NCBI GenBank assembly: GCA_964369885.1
Contig: CAYJGQ010000015.1
Span: 1-27,563 of the forward strand
Direction of reading: 5' to 3'
From: Heteroruminococcus sp964369885
GTDB lineage: Bacteria > Bacillota > Clostridia > Oscillospirales > Ruminococcaceae
DNA: 27,563 nucleotides
Under the pieces are notes generated by a model that saw only the letters and a list, made by a program, of their open reading frames with translations, did no database searches and was not told where the DNA came from. Below are positions 23,294 to 27,563 of the stretch, one piece after another. The translations under genes and the position numbers were made by a program. Each line of letters begins with the position of its first letter. The first letter of the stretch is position 1.

Positions 23294-24625
23294 TTACAGG
23301 ATCATAAATGAAATTGTAAGCACAAAAATAGCTATACTGCCAACACCCCACAGCACACTTCCCAAATTGGGGCGGTTTTTTTCAAGCCATATAAAAAAGC
23401 GGTGGAGCAGACTGGTTGAGAGCAGTGCACACAGCACAAACATCACGCCGTGGTTTTCCAGCAGGTATAGTGAAGTGTTATCTATAAATGCACTGCCACC
23501 AAGACCCACCATGGCGCTTAATATGCTGTGGGTGTGGTAAAGGTCCACTCCAGCAAAGATAGCAAAGGATATCATCACAACCGAAAAAGCGTAAATTCTA
23601 AGGAAAAACGGGGGGATTTTTGTAAAGAACTTCTTGCCCCAAATATTTTCTATTATCATAAATACCCCAAGAAATCCACCCCAGATGAGATAATTCATGC
23701 GCAGACCAAACCACAAAGCCGCCAGCATGGCCACCAACATAAGGTTTAAGAGGTGGGAGAGGGCGCCACCGGTGTCGTAGCCCAAAAAGCGGTAGACATA
23801 GCGGCGAATATAGCGGCTAACGGTTATATTAAACCTTGCAAAAAAGTCGCTGACCGTGCGTGACTGGAAGGGGTAAAAAAAGTTGTGCGGCAGAGAGAAT
23901 CCAAATACCCTGCCAAGGCCCATGGCCATATCACAGTAGCCCGACAGCAAGAAGTAGATGGAAAATGCCGAAGAAAATACAAACATCCACCCCGACACCA
24001 CCGATAGTTCGCTCCAGGGCACATCGCTTAAAAAGCTGTAAACCTCCCCCATACGGTCGGCCAATAAAACCTTTTTGGCAAGTCCAAAACTAAAAAGCAT
24101 AAGCCCCGATCCTATCTGCTCAAGCGAGGGGGAGGGGCGCCTGAACCCCGAGGTCATCTCGCTGTACTCGACCAAAGGTCCTGCATATAGCTTTGCAAAA
24201 AAACAGCACATAACATAGTAGTTGACCAAACTTTTCTCATAAGGGGCCTCACCACGGTAGTAATCCACCATGTAGCCAAGGGAGGTCAGCAGGTATATAT
24301 ACAGCCCAAGGGGCAGGGGTTGTCCCGCAATTTGGCAGTGGGCCGACATAGCAACAATTATGCCAAGTGTCCACAGCACCGCAAAGCCACAAAGAAGCTT
24401 TGCAAGGGGATGTTTGCGGCCTATGCTGTGTATGCGATATATCACAAGATAGTTTAGCAGGAGTATGGCCGCCATAAGGCAAAGGCCGGCAATGTCGGTA
24501 AGGGCATAAAATAAAAAGGATATTCCTAAAACCGCCCCACTTTTGTACCTCGGCGGAGCAAGGCAGTACAGCAGTATGGAGAGTGGCAAAAACACAAATA
24601 TAAATGACAAACTTACCATGTCCAC
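23294..24625 (-). CDS. MBOAT-family membrane protein lacking the catalytic histidine
   Basis: A polytopic protein of 443 residues in the membrane-bound O-acyltransferase (AlgI/DltB-like) family. Conserved blocks are LTSLGYMVDYYRGE, FFAKLYAGPLVEY, GYCDMAMGLGRVFGF and SDFFARFNITVSRYIRRYVYRFLG. AlgI/DltB-type enzymes have LWHG...W with the catalytic His; here it reads LWFGLRMNYLIWG, the codon at 23710-23708 being TTT (Phe). The other usual His (RRWHIS) is Asn (codon AAT at 23830-23828). Two-base changes are needed to restore either His-like codon in the first case. The start is probably the GTG at 24625, 8 nt after AGAGGGGG; TTG 24631 and ATG 24619 are alternatives. It precedes the DHHW-like partner gene. 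Confidence 0.85.
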   Translation of the reverse strand: MDMVSLSFIFVFLPLSILLYCLAPPRYKSGAVLGISFLFYALTDIAGLCLMAAILLLNYLVIYRIHSIGRKHPLAKLLCGFAVLWTLGIIVAMSAHCQIAGQPLPLGLYIYLLTSLGYMVDYYRGEAPYEKSLVNYYVMCCFFAKLYAGPLVEYSEMTSGFRRPSPSLEQIGSGLMLFSFGLAKKVLLADRMGEVYSFLSDVPWSELSVVSGWMFVFSSAFSIYFLLSGYCDMAMGLGRVFGFSLPHNFFYPFQSRTVSDFFARFNITVSRYIRRYVYRFLGYDTGGALSHLLNLMLVAMLAALWFGLRMNYLIWGGFLGVFMIIENIWGKKFFTKIPPFFLRIYAFSVVMISFAIFAGVDLYHTHSILSAMVGLGGSAFIDNTSLYLLENHGVMFVLCALLSTSLLHRFFIWLEKNRPNLGSVLWGVGSIAIFVLTISFMIL

Positions 24626-24652
24626 AGCCAAAACCCCCTCTGCGTAATATAC

Positions 24653-25237
24653 TTAAAGTTTATTTACAGTATTTTTATACTCGTTATAGCTGACAAGCGA
24701 GTTTATAACCTTTAGCAGTGCATTGGTGCCCAGCCGTGTTGGCAGACCTAAATTTTCGCAAAGGGCACGGCGTCTGGTGGCGCTGTTGTCACCGCCCGAT
24801 ATGCCGTCGTCATAAAAATCCTGTTTTGTAACCTTTTGGGTCGGCCTGTGGTCGTCGGGTTCTCCCGTGAGGCCGGCTGCCCTGAAGGCCTCAAGCAAAA
24901 TGGTGTCGGGCACACCCTCCACCCCAAGTTTGCCCTCGGCCGAGGGGGAAGATTTTCGGGACTCCTTGCCGGGTAGGTCGGGGATGTAGATATGCACCAC
25001 ACGCCCATTTGGTATGGCGCCGCTTATATAGTTGCGTATCTTAAAGCCTGCCCCGTCCGAATCGGTCAGCAGGATTATGCCATGCTCCATGGCAAGGCGG
25101 CGCAGTAGCTTTAGGCGCTGTTTGTCACGGAATATGCTAAAACCGCCGGTTTCTATTATAGGCGCATCAAATAGGTTGGCAAGGCGCGCCTTGTCGTACC
25201 TACCCTCCACAACTATGGTTTCTTTGAGTGTTATCAA
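24653..25237 (-). CDS. rnmV: Ribonuclease M5-like Toprim/DUF4093 protein
   Basis: RNase M5 matures 5S rRNA in Firmicutes by cutting both sides of the precursor. The 194-residue protein has an N-terminal Toprim domain with the catalytic Glu in ETIVVEGRYDKARL and the DxD in ILLTDSDGAGFKIRNYI, an RKSSPSAEGKLGVEGV linker where M5 proteins have KxGVE, and a C-terminal DUF4093-like region. Canonical M5 has EGKDD near the start; here it is EGRYD, so some divergence in specificity is possible. The start is a TTG at 25237 following AAGGGGTGA. It lies 11 nt behind holA in the same operon. Confidence 0.82.
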   Translation of the reverse strand: MITLKETIVVEGRYDKARLANLFDAPIIETGGFSIFRDKQRLKLLRRLAMEHGIILLTDSDGAGFKIRNYISGAIPNGRVVHIYIPDLPGKESRKSSPSAEGKLGVEGVPDTILLEAFRAAGLTGEPDDHRPTQKVTKQDFYDDGISGGDNSATRRRALCENLGLPTRLGTNALLKVINSLVSYNEYKNTVNKL

Positions 25238-25248
25238 GGCTTCACCCC

Positions 25249-26343
25249 TTATCGTTTGCGCCGATTGACGGCGCTAGACTGCTCCATAAGCACAAATAGC
25301 TTTGTTATAACCTGCTCAAGTATCATGCGCCCATCGGCACTACTGCTCTTTAGTTTGGTGTCGGCCAGGGCAATTTCCTCAAGGGCCTTGGCCAAAAATG
25401 CATGTGAAAAGCGGCTTTCCATGTCGCAGGCACGGGTGTACAAAAAGCTTTTGTTTGTGGTATACCCAAGGTCCCCCAGCGCCTGCTTTTGTGGCACCCC
25501 GGCGCTCACGGCCGCCTTGGCCCTATATAAATCCACAAAGGTGCTCCCCACCACCGATAAAATTGCGGTGGGCTGTTCGCGCAAAAACATCAGTTTTGCC
25601 ACAATCTCCATGGCGGCGGTGTAGTTGTTTTGCAGCAGCGCTTTTGATAGATCAAACACACTGGCCTCAACCGAGGTTATGCCCACCGCCTTTACATGCT
25701 CGGCGGATATCTCGCCACTGCCCACATAGGCGCAGACCTTGTGGGTTTCGGCCGTTACGGTGTGCAAATTTCCACCGCAGGAGGCCACAAGCTCAAAGGC
25801 CACCTGTGAGGACATCTCACAGTCAAGTTTTTTGGCAAGCTCGCGGGCAAGGCGGGCGGCATCGGCCGCTGTGGCCACCCCAAAATGCACCACACAGCCA
25901 TTATCTCCACATAGCTTTAATAGCTTTTTGGTCTTGGCAGAGCTATCCGCAGGCTTTTTTGTGGGGGAGGGGGAGCTTTTCATAGAAAAAATCAAAACAC
26001 AGGTGGGTGGAGGGTCGCTCAAAAGCTGTTCCAACTTGCCAAACTCCACACTTCCCATCGAGTCGGGATGGATGTCCTCCACCACCACACACTTGCGCTC
26101 GGCCATAAAAGGAAGAGCCTCGGCCGCATCCGATAGGGCATCGGGGTCTACACCCTCCTTGCCGTCTATTCGTGTGAGTAAAAATGGGTCGGTGGTATTT
26201 CCCACAGTGGCCTTTACAAGACCTGCCACGGCCTGTTCCACACTTCGGTGCTCGGCCCCATGCAGTATATATACAGGGGAAAACTTCCCCGCCTTTATGT
26301 GTTGTGCAAAATCCTTGCTGCCCTCTATTTTAATAACGTCCAC
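25249..26343 (-). CDS. holA: DNA polymerase III subunit delta
   Basis: Delta is the clamp-loader subunit that opens the beta sliding clamp. The 364-residue protein shows the family pattern: SPVYILHGAEHRSVEQAVAGLV at the N-terminus, an acidic-hydrophobic central part (FMAERKCVVVEDI), and the C-terminal helical collar with EASVFDLSKALLQNNYTAAMEIV, FVDLYRAKAAVSAG and LALADTKLKSSSADGRMILEQVITKL-like ending. The start is probably the GTG at 26343, 8 nt after the comEC stop with AAAGGCG in front; a longer frame from 26388 would overlap comEC by 37 nt and has no ribosome site in evidence. comEC-holA is a common Firmicute order. Confidence 0.9.
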   Translation of the reverse strand: MDVIKIEGSKDFAQHIKAGKFSPVYILHGAEHRSVEQAVAGLVKATVGNTTDPFLLTRIDGKEGVDPDALSDAAEALPFMAERKCVVVEDIHPDSMGSVEFGKLEQLLSDPPPTCVLIFSMKSSPSPTKKPADSSAKTKKLLKLCGDNGCVVHFGVATAADAARLARELAKKLDCEMSSQVAFELVASCGGNLHTVTAETHKVCAYVGSGEISAEHVKAVGITSVEASVFDLSKALLQNNYTAAMEIVAKLMFLREQPTAILSVVGSTFVDLYRAKAAVSAGVPQKQALGDLGYTTNKSFLYTRACDMESRFSHAFLAKALEEIALADTKLKSSSADGRMILEQVITKLFVLMEQSSAVNRRKR

Positions 26344-26351
26344 CGCCTTTA

Positions 26352-27563
26352 TTAGTAGGGGATAAATACAATCCTTTTTTCGCCCCATAGCTCACTGCGC
26401 AGGCGCAGGGATGGGTTTTGACAGTGTATGGTTTGGTCGGACGTTATAATCACGTCGGCACTGTCGTGTATAACACTGCTCTCCATTATATCATATCCAT
26501 CGGATAATTTCAGTATTTCTACCCCACCCACATGCAGTATTTGAAAATCCTCTCGCCACTCAAGTGTCATATCTCCCTTTACGGCTACGGCCTTGTCGGT
26601 GGGATAAAGCTGTAAATCGGAGGGTATATAGGGCGAAATTTCACGGGCGGTGTCCCGGTGCAGTATGGTGGCGGCGGGGGAGTACTGCGAAAGCAGCAGT
26701 GCGATATCCTGGGTTGGCCCATCCCCCTGAGTGACAAGGGCTATGTTGTGGCCACGCTCGGTCGTAATACGGGCTGAGCGCAGGTCGCCCGAGAGTAGCC
26801 ACACCTCATCGCCCACAACCCCAAGAGAATTGCTACCCGAAAACTGTATTAGCATCACGGCGTCACGACCAATGAGCTTGTGGCTGAATATACCCACAAA
26901 AAGCACCAGCACAAGGGAGCTACACACCATTAGTATCCTGCTGAAATTTAGCTTTATGCCGCAACTGACAACAAGTGCGAGTATAAGTCCACTGCCCCAC
27001 ATCCAAACAAGCTCGTAGGTATGGGTTATTGATATGCTAACGCCGGGCAGGGAGGCTATAAACTCGGCACAGCCCAGCACAAGGTCTACACAAAGTGAGG
27101 TGGGCACCATCAGTAGCTCGGCCAAATCCCAAAGCTCCAAAGCCCCAAGTAGGGTCATGCCGCCCCCAAGCAGTAGTATGAGCATCGAGAGGGGGACAAT
27201 CAAAAGATTTCCCAGAACCTCATAATTTGCAAAGCTACCACGAAGTAGGGCAAACAGTGGGCGGGTGAGTATAATGACCCCCAAAGTAAGCCCTACCGAG
27301 CACAGTATGTTGTCAAGCAGTGGGAGTTTGGGGTAGCGGTTTTTCCGCCAAGAAATGAGGGCGCGCTCAAGGGGGACCGAGAAGGTGAAGATGGCCAATA
27401 TAGACGTAACCGAGATGAGAAGGCTCCACGAGAGCAGTGTGTAGGGAGAAAAAAGACCTATGCCGACCACCGCAAGCCCCAGACCGTTTAGGCCATCACT
27501 TTTGCGTCCCACTGCCTCGCCAATCAGGGTGAGGGTAAGCATTAGCCCTGCACGCATGACCGA
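26352..27563 (-). CDS. comEC: ComEC/Rec2-like DNA uptake channel, C-terminal part, degenerate hydrolase domain
   Basis: Partial: the frame runs off the right edge, with Ser-Val codons before the first in-window Met giving SVMRAGLMLTL, a conserved ComEC competence-domain motif. About 200 residues of membrane helices follow, then ~190 residues outside. ComEC proteins usually end in a metallo-beta-lactamase-like domain with FLDVGQGD, HxHxDH and HHGS motifs, which degrades the incoming strand. Here the matching region reads VMLIQFSGSNSLGVVGDE and ADVIITSDQTIHCQNPS, and no HxHxDH or HHGS is present. The channel part looks intact, the nuclease part does not. It heads an operon with holA, rnmV-like, MBOAT and DHHW-like genes. 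Confidence 0.85.
   Translation of the reverse strand, partial: SVMRAGLMLTLTLIGEAVGRKSDGLNGLGLAVVGIGLFSPYTLLSWSLLISVTSILAIFTFSVPLERALISWRKNRYPKLPLLDNILCSVGLTLGVIILTRPLFALLRGSFANYEVLGNLLIVPLSMLILLLGGGMTLLGALELWDLAELLMVPTSLCVDLVLGCAEFIASLPGVSISITHTYELVWMWGSGLILALVVSCGIKLNFSRILMVCSSLVLVLFVGIFSHKLIGRDAVMLIQFSGSNSLGVVGDEVWLLSGDLRSARITTERGHNIALVTQGDGPTQDIALLLSQYSPAATILHRDTAREISPYIPSDLQLYPTDKAVAVKGDMTLEWREDFQILHVGGVEILKLSDGYDIMESSVIHDSADVIITSDQTIHCQNPSLRLRSELWGEKRIVFIPY

Noticed and set aside
1..27563. CRISPR array, prophage, insertion sequence or replication origin
   Set aside because: No regularly spaced repeats, transposase, integrase, phage structural genes or DnaA-box cluster were seen.

Overview
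The window looks like a chromosomal segment of a low-to-mid GC Firmicute, most likely a clostridial (Oscillospiraceae-like) bacterium. This is inferred from a T-box leader, strong AGGAGG ribosome sites, split secD/secF, nrdR, a DUF4179 anti-sigma gene, a clostridial IKEYFP-type kinase relative and an RNase M5/DUF4093 gene. There is no clear phage, transposase, plasmid or CRISPR content. Bases 1-112 are poly-G low complexity with a two-copy 28-bp repeat and probably mark an assembly edge. The right end cuts a comEC-like gene.

Left part: secA (-) has its own promoter and terminator. ogt (+) is a DNA alkyl repair gene. A 72-residue helical protein (+) follows, with a canonical Gram-positive LexA box at its predicted transcription start. 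Next, on the minus strand, is a probable operon behind a leucine-type T-box: AMP-forming acyl-CoA ligase, then a zinc-ribbon/PASTA membrane pseudokinase, then a TIM-barrel sugar isomerase-like protein, closed by a strong terminator. A tRNA-Thr(CGT) with its own promoter and terminator lies beside the T-box.

Middle: a minus-strand cluster holds a CNNM/CorC-type membrane protein, proB, proA and a membrane-anchored acidic-tailed protein. Divergent from it is secD-secF (+), overlapping by 8 nt. A second TIM-barrel protein, a DUF6514-like small protein and nrdR-SIS (4-nt overlap) follow on the plus strand.

Right part, minus strand: a sigma factor, DUF4179 anti-sigma factor and class I methyltransferase form one unit. 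A tRNA-Leu(TAA) comes next. The final operon runs comEC-like (partial), holA, RNase M5-like, MBOAT, DHHW-like.

The recurring oddity is degenerate catalytic motifs: the kinase, the MBOAT acyltransferase, its DHHW partner and the hydrolase-like domain of ComEC all lack residues normally needed for activity. The two most promising leads for an undescribed system are the Leu-T-box acyl-CoA ligase/pseudokinase/isomerase operon and the LexA-controlled small protein. Nine sigma-A-like promoters were read by eye from -35/-10 matches and have not been tested.
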